Assembly (NCBI GenBank): GCA_017940255.1 | Contig: JAGAZB010000004.1 | Location: 55,847-119,846 of the forward strand | Direction of reading: 5' to 3' | Source of the DNA: Treponema sp. | GTDB lineage: Bacteria; Spirochaetota; Spirochaetia; Treponematales; Treponemataceae | DNA length: 64,000 nucleotides | Shown here: positions 26,787 to 35,253 of the stretch, one piece after another | How the letters are laid out: the number at the start of each line of letters is the position of its first letter | How positions within the stretch are numbered: position 1 is the stretch's first letter | Program-made: the position numbers and the translations under genes | The notes under the pieces: model-generated | Databases searched by the model: none | Seen by the model: the letters and a program-made list of their open reading frames with translations, nothing else | Told to the model about the DNA's origin: nothing

Positions 26787-27539
26787 TTAATTCAGGCGAT
26801 AATGCGAAAGAAGATATCTTAGTTCTTCGCAATTCTTCACACCAAAAATGTGAAGAATTGAAGCCATTTCTTTTTTTACAGTTGAAACGCTCACAATAAA
26901 TTTATCTGCAAGCTCTGAATAAGAAGCATTTGTTTCCAGATATTCATTTAAGATTTTAATCTGACGTTCACTCAGCTGACAATCGCTAAGATCTAAAAGG
27001 CTTCCCTGAGGTGGAAGCTTTACTTTTGCCTCTTTTGACTGAGAGGGCAATAATGGCGAAAGCAGGTGCTTAAGCTTAGAGTAGACTGCGTAATAAAAGG
27101 CAAACATAAAAAGAAAAGTGGTGTATACAAGGGCGCAGCGTGCAAATCCGTATGGAATCACTCCCAAAAGCCAGATAAGCCAGATAAACATGATGAAAAA
27201 CACCCGTCTGTGAATGTGTTTCATAAAAAATCCGTAGCAAAATAGGAGTACAATCATTGCGGAATATAAAAACATACCCAGAGTTTCATAGCCAGTCCAT
27301 GTAGTAAAAAAACTCTGAATTAAAAAAATAGAAATTTCAAGTGATTTAATACCAGGCTTTATAATAAGCGGAATACAGGCCAATGCACAGAGTCCGTTTA
27401 CAATTGGAATTGTTATTCTAGCCGCAGGAATCCATGTTAAAGGATCTGCCGGTAAAATTAAACTGATTATAAAGGCAACAGAAAGAATAAGAAATCCAAA
27501 AATTTCAAAAATCCTGTGAGGTGAGAAAAACTCTTTCAT
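26787..27539 (-). CDS. membrane-anchored LuxR-type HTH regulator
   Basis: A 250-residue protein with about six TM helices (residues 10-155) and a C-terminal LuxR-family helix-turn-helix at about 185-245 (CQLSERQIKILNEYL, then SVSTVKKEMASIL). It may be a one-component membrane regulator. I set the start at 27539; a frame open to 27653 would run through the REP palindrome at 27584-27612. Its targets are unknown; the GH5/lipoprotein operon directly upstream on the same strand is a possible one. Confidence 0.8.
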   Translation of the reverse strand: MKEFFSPHRIFEIFGFLILSVAFIISLILPADPLTWIPAARITIPIVNGLCALACIPLIIKPGIKSLEISIFLIQSFFTTWTGYETLGMFLYSAMIVLLFCYGFFMKHIHRRVFFIMFIWLIWLLGVIPYGFARCALVYTTFLFMFAFYYAVYSKLKHLLSPLLPSQSKEAKVKLPPQGSLLDLSDCQLSERQIKILNEYLETNASYSELADKFIVSVSTVKKEMASILHIFGVKNCEELRYLLSHYRLN

Positions 27540-27583
27540 AAAAATAAGTATAAAACAAAAGAAAATTTTTCTCAAATAAAATT

Positions 27584-27612
27584 GGGGTGGCCTCGACAAG
27601 CGCGACCACCCC
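27584..27612. repeat. REP-like palindrome, copy B
   Basis: Arms GGGGTGG and CCACCCC surround CCTCGACAAGCGCGA. It is the same type as copies at 11871-11895 and 51268-51294, with compensating differences. Confidence 0.75.
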
Positions 27613-27626
27613 GTAGTATGCATGTA

Positions 27627-27696
27627 CGAGTTTTGAACTGCGGAGCAGTCCAAAACTCGCCAATTTAGAAAAATGGCATAGCCATTTTTCTAAATT
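27627..27696. repeat. two consecutive hairpins downstream of the lipoprotein gene
   Basis: The first (27627-27659) has a 9-bp outer stem (CGAGTTTTG / CAAAACTCG), one mismatch and a 5-bp tip ACTGC-GGA-GCAGT. The second (27662-27696) is a perfect 16-bp stem with an ATA loop that includes the stop codon of the minus-strand lipoprotein gene. Neither has a clear U-tract on the minus strand, but the second may still act as a transcript end or mRNA-stabilising structure. Confidence 0.7.
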
Positions 27697-28366
27697 ATTT
27701 TACCAAAGAAAGTCCCTTGATAAAGAGAGGGCCTTTAATTCCAGACCAGAACTGAATAGCCTGAACTGGGCGAGTTTTATCAACTGAAGAACCCCACTGA
27801 CCTTCTGTAACGAGGTCCCATTCACCACCGAGCCATTCAGAAGAAGAACAGTCTGTTCCGAAGAATGCGAGTGGATATTCACCGCCTTCTGGGCGTCCGT
27901 CTGCATACATAATACCGCAGTTATAAACACCAAAACCACCGTTTCCGTCATCAGAGCCGGCAGCTACATCAAACTTAATCTTAGAGAAAGCTTCAAGTGT
28001 GATTGGCTTTTCGAATGCGAAAGAAACACGAATTTCTGGGTTGTAGTTTGCAGTTACCTTAAGACATTTTTCACCAAGGTATTCAACAACTTCTACATCA
28101 GCACCCTTAATTTCAATACCGTCTTTAGACAAGTCCTTGTCTACAACAATAGAAACTGCTACACCAGTGTCTGCTGCAAGAGTATTGCATGAATCACCAG
28201 TAAGCTTTTCACCAGTTGCTTCCCAAGTTGGGCCGTCATCTTCTTCTGTCTGGAACATTGCCAAATCAGCTGGCATTTCTTCTGTTTTAGCAGCCTGCTT
28301 CTTTGAACAAGATACACTTGCGAATACCAATGCCATAGCGGCAATAGTCAATGCGATTTTTTTCAT
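27695..28366 (-). CDS. lipoprotein with a carbohydrate-binding-like beta domain
   Basis: A 223-residue lipoprotein: signal peptide with ASVSC lipobox (Cys20), acidic linker, and one beta-rich domain (about 55-222). The domain resembles CBM-type jelly rolls, with aromatic and Gly/Asp-rich loops such as GNGGFGVYNCGIMYADG and EWLGGEWDLVTEGQWG. It lies 41 bp downstream of the GH5 endoglucanase on the same strand, so it may present or bind the same glucan. No catalytic motif is visible and the family is not firmly recognised. Confidence 0.7.
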   Translation of the reverse strand: MKKIALTIAAMALVFASVSCSKKQAAKTEEMPADLAMFQTEEDDGPTWEATGEKLTGDSCNTLAADTGVAVSIVVDKDLSKDGIEIKGADVEVVEYLGEKCLKVTANYNPEIRVSFAFEKPITLEAFSKIKFDVAAGSDDGNGGFGVYNCGIMYADGRPEGGEYPLAFFGTDCSSSEWLGGEWDLVTEGQWGSSVDKTRPVQAIQFWSGIKGPLFIKGLSLVK

Positions 28367-28407
28367 ATCTTTCCTCCTGTTTGAAAGACTTTTATAAAAA
28401 TTATTAT

Positions 28408-29520
28408 TTATCTAGCTTTTTTTGACAGTGCCAGGTACATCTCTCCTATTGCAGGGTCATCAAAGCTCAGATTCCTTCTTGAGTAAATATCAACAGAGCC
28501 GCCCCACAAAACCGGGCAGAAGCCCAAATCATAGGCAGTAGTTGCAACTTCTGTAAGATATTTACGAACACTTTCCGGCTCTTTGTTTACAACCGGACAG
28601 CCATATTCACCAATGATTACACCAATTCCCTTATCGTGGAAATGAGTCTTCATTTTATTCATGTTTTTTTGAAGCAGGGCAATGTCTTCTTCAGTACCCC
28701 ATGTGCGGCGGTTTTTACCCCATGAAGCATTTTCTGTAAGAATTGCAAAATCGCTAGGGGTATAATAGTGCACAGAAATCATGCAGTGCTTTTTCTTATC
28801 TACAGGCATTATAAATTCACTTTCGATTGTGCAGTCAATGTCTGTGGCATAACCGGCAATTAAAAGGTAACGGTCTGCATTGTTTCCGCCAGAAGCACGT
28901 ACTATATCAACAAATTTCTGATTTATTTTATTCAGAATATCGTAAGCAGTTTTTGTGTTTGGACCACGGCTTGCAGCATAACGGTTCCATACATTATCAA
29001 AACAGCCTTCTTCATTAAGGGACTCAAAAATCAGGTGATTGTCATAATCCTTGTAGCGTTGGCAAATCTGAGTCCAGATATCAGTGTATTTTTTCATACA
29101 CTTATCCCAGTTGCGGGTAAAACCGTAATTTGGATCGTTAATCCAGCCGCCGTCCCAGTGAATGTTTAAAATCACATACATGCCGCTGTCTATAGCCATA
29201 TCAACAATTTCGTTTACGCGGTTAGCAAGCGGTTCGTAAATTCTGTTGTTATCTTCCATCCTAAAAGACCAGGCAACAGGCAGACGGATTGTATCAATTC
29301 CTCTTGCTTTTAGGTCTTCGAACATTTCTTTTGTAGAGATTGGAGCACCCCAGCCGGTTTCCATCTGGCCTGTTCCCCAGGCTTCCATTGTATTTCCCCA
29401 GTTGTATCCTAATCCCAAAGATTTTGTAAATTCTACAGATGAAAGATTTTTTTTGCAGCTGACAAGTGAAAAAAGTGAAATAGCTGCGAGTGATGATAAT
29501 ACAATTTTCCTAATTTTCAT
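28408..29520 (-). CDS. GH5 endoglucanase-type lipoprotein
   Basis: A 370-residue glycoside hydrolase family 5 enzyme, most like subfamily 4 (endo-beta-1,4-glucanase, xyloglucanase or lichenase). The lipobox is LVSC with Cys22. Family motifs: GYNWGNTMEAWG, IRLPVAWSFRM, NIHWDGGW, acid/base Glu170 in FESLNE and nucleophile Glu305 in IIGEYGCP. It would cut beta-glucan or xyloglucan at the cell surface. It is followed by a lipoprotein with a carbohydrate-binding-like domain. A 12-bp inverted repeat CGTTTTTAAACG (29560-29571) lies upstream, between it and a TetR gene. Confidence 0.93.
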   Translation of the reverse strand: MKIRKIVLSSLAAISLFSLVSCKKNLSSVEFTKSLGLGYNWGNTMEAWGTGQMETGWGAPISTKEMFEDLKARGIDTIRLPVAWSFRMEDNNRIYEPLANRVNEIVDMAIDSGMYVILNIHWDGGWINDPNYGFTRNWDKCMKKYTDIWTQICQRYKDYDNHLIFESLNEEGCFDNVWNRYAASRGPNTKTAYDILNKINQKFVDIVRASGGNNADRYLLIAGYATDIDCTIESEFIMPVDKKKHCMISVHYYTPSDFAILTENASWGKNRRTWGTEEDIALLQKNMNKMKTHFHDKGIGVIIGEYGCPVVNKEPESVRKYLTEVATTAYDLGFCPVLWGGSVDIYSRRNLSFDDPAIGEMYLALSKKAR

Positions 29521-29559
29521 AAGATAAGTATATCATCATAAGACAGCATATACGTATTA

Positions 29560-29571
29560 CGTTTTTAAACG
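29560..29571. promoter_or_regulatory. possible operator upstream of GH5
   Basis: CGTTTTTAAACG, a 5-bp inverted repeat with a two-base centre, lies 40 bp before the GH5 start and 43 bp after the TetR gene. A TetR-type protein could bind here; this is inferred from position only. Confidence 0.3.
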
Positions 29572-29613
29572 ACTATACTTATAATTTTAGAGAGAAATTG
29601 ACAAAATTTAGAG

Positions 29614-30207
29614 TTATACAAGGAAAGAATCTACAGTTCTATTGATAGAAGCCTGTATGCTGGACAAATCTGTCTGATTCAGAACTGCAATGCGAAAAAT
29701 TGCCGATTCAATTAAAGCGTAAAGTGTTTCTTCCATCACTTTAACGTTTTCATCTTTGAATTCACCGGCACGAATACCCTGAATAATAATTGTAACCAGA
29801 ATATGATGCATTCTGATTACGCGGCGGCGTACACGGCTGTTTGTATCAACTCCGGACTTTTTAAGCTGCATAAGGTAATTCAAAAGAACGCTGAAAAGTT
29901 TTGAGTTTTCTTCACACTGAGAAATAATTGTAGTAAGAATCTGGCGCAAAGTGGTTTCGGCATTCTTGCTTTTATCTTTGATTACTTCTTTAAGGGAGTT
30001 TTCAAGTTCAGCAAGCAGTTCTTTTATACTGCCTAAAAAGATTTCGTGTTTATTTTTAAAATAGATGTAAAGCGTAGTGCGGGTAATTCCGCATCGGTCT
30101 GCAATTTTCTGGAAAGTTGCATCTTCATAGCCTTCTTCGATAAAAACATCAAGAGATTTCTGAAGAATTTCCTGCTTGCGCTTGTCGTGTTCTACAATGA
30201 TTGCCAT
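29614..30207 (-). CDS. TetR/AcrR family transcriptional regulator
   Basis: A 197-residue TetR-type repressor. The N-terminal DNA-binding domain is clear (ILQKSLDVFIEEGYEDATFQKIADRC then TRTTLYIYFKNKHEIF, residues 14-60). The ligand domain (65-195) is helical and its ligand unknown. The ATG is 11 bp after the stop of the RNA methyltransferase gene, so both may share an mRNA. The GH5 gene lies downstream. Confidence 0.9.
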   Translation of the reverse strand: MAIIVEHDKRKQEILQKSLDVFIEEGYEDATFQKIADRCGITRTTLYIYFKNKHEIFLGSIKELLAELENSLKEVIKDKSKNAETTLRQILTTIISQCEENSKLFSVLLNYLMQLKKSGVDTNSRVRRRVIRMHHILVTIIIQGIRAGEFKDENVKVMEETLYALIESAIFRIAVLNQTDLSSIQASINRTVDSFLV

Positions 30208-30218
30208 CTATTTTTATC

Positions 30219-31415
30219 CTATTTTTCTTCTTTTTTGATTCGTGTGTAAACGTAAAAGCTTGTATCCAGATTTCCGGCCTTAAGCTTTTTGATTCGGCTA
30301 GTTTTGTGACCAAAGCTTTCCTGGAAGTTTTCGTTAGAAGTGATTACGCCAATATCCCAGTTAGGGAAGTCGAGCCAGAGGCTGTCCATTTTTGCGTAGA
30401 GTTCGCAGGCCTGGTCGTTGTTGCCAAGGCGTTCGCCGTAAGGTGGGTTGCAGAGGAGGAGGCCGCTTTCGTAAGGGGCGGCAAGGTCTGCAAAGTCTGA
30501 CTGAACAAAGTCTGGGCGAGGCACATGCTTGCTGATTCCAATTTCTTTGAGGGCTCGGCCTGCCATTACACAGGCGTACTCTGCATTTTTGCGGGCGCGT
30601 TCTACGGCGGCTGCGTCTATGTCGGAGCCTGTAATGCGCACTTCTACGTCTGTGCGAATCTGCTCTGCTTCTCGCCGGCGGATTTCCAGCGCGCGGTCTG
30701 CATTGTAAAATGGCAGATTTTCCAGGGCAAAACGGCGGCCAAAGCCTGGGGCAACATTGTATGCATAAAGTGTAGCTTCTATAGCAATTGTTCCCGAACC
30801 ACAGAATGGGTCGTGCAAAGGAGTTTTGCGGCGCCACATCATTTCCTGCAAAAGAATAGCGGCTGTAGTTTCGCGCAGAGGTGCAATTCCTCCGTCTACA
30901 CGGTAGCCGCGCTTGTGCAAAGGAAGTCCAGACAAATCCAGCAGAATCTGCACAGTGTTTTCATCAACATAAACACGAATATCGCTTTCTTCACCACTTT
31001 CTGGCAGACTGGACATGTGCCATACATCACCAAGTTTTGAATAAATGGCCTTGTGAACAATCCCCTGAATAGAATGTTCTGAATTTAACTTGCTTTTGTA
31101 AGTGCGGACTTTATCTACAACAATGCGGGAATCTTTATTTAAAAAATCCTGCCAGGCAATAGAGTAGGCACCGTCATAAAGCTGATCAAAATCTAATGCT
31201 GAATAAGAAGCAAGCTGAAGGTATACACGGTCTGCAGTGCGCAGGCAAAGATTAGAACGGTAGAGTGCGTCTTGGTCACCAAAAAAAGCTACGCGTCCAG
31301 GCAAATTTTTTGCACCGTTTGCATTTAAACTGGCTAATTTATAACCCAGATGTTTGATTTCATTACCTAAAATCTTTTCGGCGCCCACTGCGCACAATGC
31401 TACCAGAGTATTCAT
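30219..31415 (-). CDS. THUMP-domain SAM-dependent rRNA methyltransferase (RlmL/YpsC-like)
   Basis: A 398-residue enzyme expected to methylate a guanine N2 in 23S rRNA. The N-terminal ferredoxin-like and THUMP region occupies about residues 1-160. The methyltransferase domain shows DPFCGSGTIAIEA and the catalytic NPPY (323-326) in CNPPYGERLG. It lacks the second methyltransferase domain of E. coli RlmL, so it corresponds to the shorter Gram-positive type. The start has TTGAAC-17-TATTTT ending 7 nt upstream and no SD, suggesting a leaderless transcript. Confidence 0.9.
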   Translation of the reverse strand: MNTLVALCAVGAEKILGNEIKHLGYKLASLNANGAKNLPGRVAFFGDQDALYRSNLCLRTADRVYLQLASYSALDFDQLYDGAYSIAWQDFLNKDSRIVVDKVRTYKSKLNSEHSIQGIVHKAIYSKLGDVWHMSSLPESGEESDIRVYVDENTVQILLDLSGLPLHKRGYRVDGGIAPLRETTAAILLQEMMWRRKTPLHDPFCGSGTIAIEATLYAYNVAPGFGRRFALENLPFYNADRALEIRRREAEQIRTDVEVRITGSDIDAAAVERARKNAEYACVMAGRALKEIGISKHVPRPDFVQSDFADLAAPYESGLLLCNPPYGERLGNNDQACELYAKMDSLWLDFPNWDIGVITSNENFQESFGHKTSRIKKLKAGNLDTSFYVYTRIKKEEK

Positions 31416-31422
31416 GGCGTTT

Positions 31423-31451
31423 AAAATAACATTTTCTCAAAATTTGTTCAA
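31423..31451 (-). promoter_or_regulatory. promoter of the rRNA methyltransferase gene
   Basis: Minus-strand TTGAAC (31446-31451), 17-bp spacer and TATTTT (31423-31428). The ATG at 31415 follows 7 nt later without SD. Confidence 0.55.
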
Positions 31452-31481
31452 TTGTCATTTTAAAATCGCCAGTACGAACTT

Positions 31482-31919
31482 CAGGGCTTCCGCATTATAA
31501 AGGTCCCGAATAAAAATATGAGGGGCTAGCGCTACACCGTTTCCGAAAGAGCACAGATTTCGCGTTTTTAGGAAAAAAATAAATCATTTGCAATCAAATG
31601 ATTTATTTTTTTTATGGCAGTCGCCAAATACGCGAAAAGTGCTTTTCGGCTCCGGTTTCGCTCCCGCCCCTCATATTTTTAGCTGGCCGTTTGCATTAAT
31701 GTGAAGCTCAGGTTAAAAAACAGAAGGGCTGGAGTGGAGTAGTGACGGAACCTGCTTCTGAGCGATATGTCGAAGACATAATAAACAATCAGCAGTTTTT
31801 GAACTGGCAAAAACTGCTGATTGTTTTCCTTAGCGTCCTCAGCTGGCAGGTTCTGGCACTGCGCAACGCAAGCCCTTCTGTTTTTTTATTAACGCTTAGC
31901 TTATAATGCGGAAGCCCTG
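31482..31919. repeat. 438-bp three-arm nested inverted-repeat element
   Basis: A perfect 19-bp terminal stem (31482-31500 with 31901-31919) encloses two long rod-like arms. Arm 1: a perfect 16-bp stem (31511-31526 with 31666-31681), several shorter inner pairings (for example 31558-31565 with 31630-31637) and a perfect 18-bp tip (31573-31590 with 31595-31612, loop CAAT). Arm 2: a perfect 16-bp stem (31715-31730 with 31871-31886), inner pairings 31748-31755 with 31846-31853, and a perfect 18-bp tip (31783-31800 with 31809-31826). A 6-bp hairpin TATGTC-GAA-GACATA lies at 31766-31780. No protein is encoded. Confidence 0.9.
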
Positions 31920-31933
31920 GCGCAGGACCGGCC

Positions 31934-32902
31934 TTACTGTTTGTTCACGCTCTGTGAAAAATCAAAAACTTCGGTAGAGGTATATGCAGAAAGAGAGAGA
32001 ATGTTATCATCATGACCTGTAACAGGAATGCTTACCGGTTCAGTCCAGATAATACGCATAATTGGTTTTTCATCTTCCTCTTCTTCAGATTCAGAAGAAG
32101 TTTCACCCTCAGCGCTGGAAGAACTTGAATCATCAGAACTTAGAGAGTCGATATCAACATCAGAATCTTCGTTAGCATACTGTTTTTTCTGAGCAACAAT
32201 TCCCAAAATCTGAATGTTTGAATCAAAAAAGTCGCTGGTAAGAATACCTCGCAAAGAAATTGCCTTTTTAGAAGTGATGCTGTCATTAGAAATTTCAAAA
32301 ACTTTTACAGTTTCACTGTCAACAATTTTTACGATGAGTGCCGGGGTATAATCTGCAAAATCAGAAATAACGCTTGGAGATGTAACGGCCCCGTTCAAAG
32401 TAAGGGTAAAGTATGTTTCATCATAATCAAAAGAAAGACCATCGGCAGTGTAAGTCAAAACATCATCACTCTTGTAAGCCTGACCCGAAGAAATTTCAAC
32501 AGGGTCGCTCCATTCAGTAGAATAGTAGCCGGAAGATTCACAATAGCGCACACGATAACGGTACTTATGTGATTTTTTTACAAGACTATCCTGAAACTGG
32601 AAACTGTTTCCGCCAGAAGTAAGATTTTCCGGCAGAATAAGTCCAATGTTTATAATATCAACCGAATCATATTCGTCTTCCTTGGCATCTGTTACATCCT
32701 GACGATAAACATTAATGTACTGGGTGCTTTTACTCTGACGTGGAATACTGATTGTTAAAATAGAATTTGCATAATCGACAGTAGGTTCTGTAAGCAGACT
32801 CGGATCTCCAAACTTAAAATTACAGCTGGAAATTGCAATAGAAAAAACTACCAGCGCAATTGAGACAGAAATTATAAACTCATAATATATTTTCTTTTTC
32901 AT
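31934..32902 (-). CDS. secreted lipoprotein with fibronectin III-like region
   Basis: A 322-residue protein I do not recognise by family. A signal peptide ends at AISSC (Cys27). Residues 40-150 look like a fibronectin type III-like beta sandwich (YINVYRQDV, then HKYRYRVRYCES and YYSTEWSDPVEI). A second beta region follows to about 230, then a Ser/Asp/Glu low-complexity linker (about 245-275) and a final beta segment. It is probably a surface protein. It is alone, with the large inverted-repeat element just downstream of its stop. Confidence 0.72.
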   Translation of the reverse strand: MKKKIYYEFIISVSIALVVFSIAISSCNFKFGDPSLLTEPTVDYANSILTISIPRQSKSTQYINVYRQDVTDAKEDEYDSVDIINIGLILPENLTSGGNSFQFQDSLVKKSHKYRYRVRYCESSGYYSTEWSDPVEISSGQAYKSDDVLTYTADGLSFDYDETYFTLTLNGAVTSPSVISDFADYTPALIVKIVDSETVKVFEISNDSITSKKAISLRGILTSDFFDSNIQILGIVAQKKQYANEDSDVDIDSLSSDDSSSSSAEGETSSESEEEEDEKPIMRIIWTEPVSIPVTGHDDNILSLSAYTSTEVFDFSQSVNKQ

Positions 32903-33028
32903 ATAAAAACCCTATAGGGAATATCGGCAGAAGAGGGGAAAAAGTTTAGAAAAAAGTGAATTAGAAAAAAAAATGATTTTCCTACAATTATAAAACCGAT
33001 TTATTCACTATTTTTGCTCAAAAGGTAA

Positions 33029-33034
33029 TACAAT
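33029..33034 (+). promoter_or_regulatory. -10 box for the GH31 gene
   Basis: TACAAT ends 6 nt before the ATG at 33041; no good -35 and no SD. Possible leaderless start. Confidence 0.4.
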
Positions 33035-33040
33035 AAAGAT

Positions 33041-35251
33041 ATGATTACACAAGAAAATAACAGGCTTATTATAAAAGATGGTTTTGGCACGGTTTGGATT
33101 GAGCCGTGGGGCAAGGATTCTGTTCGTGTACGCATGACAGCATCTCGGGCAATGGATGCAAACGATTGGGCACTAGGGGAGGGGGAAGCCCGCTCGAAAC
33201 TCGACACTGAAGTGTCGAGTGCGAATACCCCCTCTCCGTCCTGCAAAATCTCCATTCGCGATGTAGATACAACCTACCCTTGGGCAGCTCATTTTGAAGG
33301 TGTACCTGCAAGTAGCGGGCAGATTGCAGAACTAACTAACGGTCGTTTGTTAGTTCGCGTAAATCACGAGGGCTGGATTTCTTTCTGGCGCCTTGGGGAA
33401 TGCAACGATGTCGGTGCCGGGGCGCAGGACACTCAGGGCACACCGGGCGCAGAACTTCTCTTTGAAGAACAGTGGCGTAACCGCTGGCGAATTGACCGTT
33501 TCTGCGTGCCTACAAATCACAATGCCCGCGAACTAAAGCCAAATGCCGGCAAGTTCAGCTATAAGGCTCAAGTGCGTTTTGAATCTTATGACGACGAAAA
33601 ACTTTACGGAATGGGCCAGTACCAGGATTCTCACTTAGATAAAAAAGGTGGAATCTGGGAGCTTTCGCAAAAAAACAGCCAGGCTTCGGTGCCTTTTGTA
33701 TTATCAAGCCGCGGTTATGGCTTTTTGTGGAACAATCCCGCTGTGGGAACTGCAGTTTTTGGAACAAACGGCACAATCTGGACTGCGGAAGAAACTCAGA
33801 AAATTGACTACTGGGTAACTACAGGAAGCCCTGCCGAAATTGAAGAAAACTACACCGCAGTAACTGGACGCACCCCAATGATGCCAGATTTTGCCATGGG
33901 CTTCTGGCAGTGCAAGCTGCGTTATCGCACTCAGGAAGAGGTTTTAAATGTTGCCCGCGAATATCACCACCGCAAGCTTCCTCTGGACGTAATTGTAATA
34001 GACTTCTTCCACTGGACCTGCCAGGGAGACTTTAAGTTTGACCCAAAAGACTGGCCTGATCCGGATGCTATGGTTCGCGAGTTAAGCGAAATGGGTGTGC
34101 GTCTTATGGTTAGTGTATGGCCAACTGTAGACGAGCGCAGCGAAAACTTTGAAGAAATGGCAGCCCAGGGGCTTTTAATCAGCTTTGATAAAAAAGACGG
34201 CTTTAACATGGACTGGATGGGAAATACAGTTTTCTTTGATACAACAAATCCGGCAACGCGTGAATACGTTTGGAACAAGTGCAAGGAAAACTACTTTAAA
34301 AAAGGCATTCAGCTTTTCTGGCTGGACGAAGCCGAACCAGAATACGGTCTTTACGAATTTGAACATTACAAGTACCACATAGGACCTGCAATGGAATGTT
34401 CAAATATCTATCCATATTATTACGCCAAAGGCTTTTATGATGGCCTTAAAGAAGAAGGAGTTGCTCAGCCTCTTAGTCTTGATCGCTGTGCATGGGCTGG
34501 CTCTCAGAAATTTGGCGCTGTTGTCTGGAGTGGAGATGTTCATTCAGATTTCAGAAGCTTCCGTAATCAGATTCAGGCCGGCTTGAGCATGGCTATTGCA
34601 GGAATCCCATGGTGGACTACCGATATCGGGGGCTTTCTTGGTGGAGATATAAAAGATGACTCTTTCAAGGAGCTTTTAGTGCGCTGGTTCCAGTGGGGTG
34701 TTTTCTGTCCTGTAATGCGTCTGCACGGTGAACGTCCGCCATTTAAGGCTCAGGCTGCCGGAGACGACTTTCATCAGATTCGCGGAAATCAGATTAAGCA
34801 GATGGAAAGCGGTCAGGACAATGAAATCTGGTCTTTTGGTTCACTTGCAGATGGCCGGGAAGTTTACAAGATTCTAGAAGGATGGCTGCGTCTTCGTGCA
34901 GAACTTAAGCCATACATTAAAGAGCAGATGCAGGCAGCTCACGAAAAGGGCAGTCCTGTAATTCGTCCTCTTTTCTATGACTTTGCTGATGATGAATGTT
35001 CCTGGGAGGTAGAAGACCAGTATATGTTTGGGCCGGAAATTCTTGTCTGCCCTGTAACAGAAGCGGGCGTTACAAGCCGCACTGTTTATCTTCCACCACT
35101 TCCTGCTGGAAAAGAATGGCAGGCTCTGGCTGCAGAGGGTAAGTCCGGTGCGCAGGGCTCCCTGAATTTTACAGGTACAAAATATAAGGGCGGCCAGACT
35201 ATTACAGCCGCCGCCCCTCTGGAATTAATGCCAGTGTTTAAAATCAGTTAG
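33041..35251 (+). CDS. GH31 family alpha-glycosidase (alpha-xylosidase/alpha-glucosidase-like)
   Basis: A 736-residue GH31 enzyme. The N-terminal beta domain is followed by the catalytic barrel, with nucleophile Asp429 in LFWLDEAEPE and conserved WSGDVHSDF and GIPWWTTDIGGF. The WLDEAEPE form suggests alpha-xylosidase or a related activity on xyloglucan oligosaccharides, consistent with the GH5 and GH10 neighbours. No signal peptide, so it should be cytoplasmic. Residues 46-66 are encoded by a palindromic insertion (33176-33237) that homologues are not expected to have. The gene converges on the GH10 gene with a 2-bp gap. Confidence 0.92.
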   Translation: MITQENNRLIIKDGFGTVWIEPWGKDSVRVRMTASRAMDANDWALGEGEARSKLDTEVSSANTPSPSCKISIRDVDTTYPWAAHFEGVPASSGQIAELTNGRLLVRVNHEGWISFWRLGECNDVGAGAQDTQGTPGAELLFEEQWRNRWRIDRFCVPTNHNARELKPNAGKFSYKAQVRFESYDDEKLYGMGQYQDSHLDKKGGIWELSQKNSQASVPFVLSSRGYGFLWNNPAVGTAVFGTNGTIWTAEETQKIDYWVTTGSPAEIEENYTAVTGRTPMMPDFAMGFWQCKLRYRTQEEVLNVAREYHHRKLPLDVIVIDFFHWTCQGDFKFDPKDWPDPDAMVRELSEMGVRLMVSVWPTVDERSENFEEMAAQGLLISFDKKDGFNMDWMGNTVFFDTTNPATREYVWNKCKENYFKKGIQLFWLDEAEPEYGLYEFEHYKYHIGPAMECSNIYPYYYAKGFYDGLKEEGVAQPLSLDRCAWAGSQKFGAVVWSGDVHSDFRSFRNQIQAGLSMAIAGIPWWTTDIGGFLGGDIKDDSFKELLVRWFQWGVFCPVMRLHGERPPFKAQAAGDDFHQIRGNQIKQMESGQDNEIWSFGSLADGREVYKILEGWLRLRAELKPYIKEQMQAAHEKGSPVIRPLFYDFADDECSWEVEDQYMFGPEILVCPVTEAGVTSRTVYLPPLPAGKEWQALAAEGKSGAQGSLNFTGTKYKGGQTITAAAPLELMPVFKIS
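33176..33237. repeat. in-frame palindromic element inside the GH31 gene
   Basis: A 62-bp inverted repeat within coding sequence: outer arms GGGGAGGGGG and CCCCCTCTCC (one G-T pair), inner 10-bp arms ACTCGACACT and AGTGTCGAGT with a 2-base centre (33199-33220). It keeps the frame and encodes a hydrophilic stretch around SKLDTEVSSANTP in a variable loop of the N-terminal domain. Confidence 0.75.
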
Positions 35252-35253
35252 AA

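Larger units (their letters stand above)
31416..31933. other. 518-bp intergenic region
   Basis: No convincing gene. It holds the rRNA methyltransferase promoter on the minus strand (-10 at 31423-31428, -35 at 31446-31451) and then the large nested inverted repeat at 31482-31919, which almost fills the space. Confidence 0.75.
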
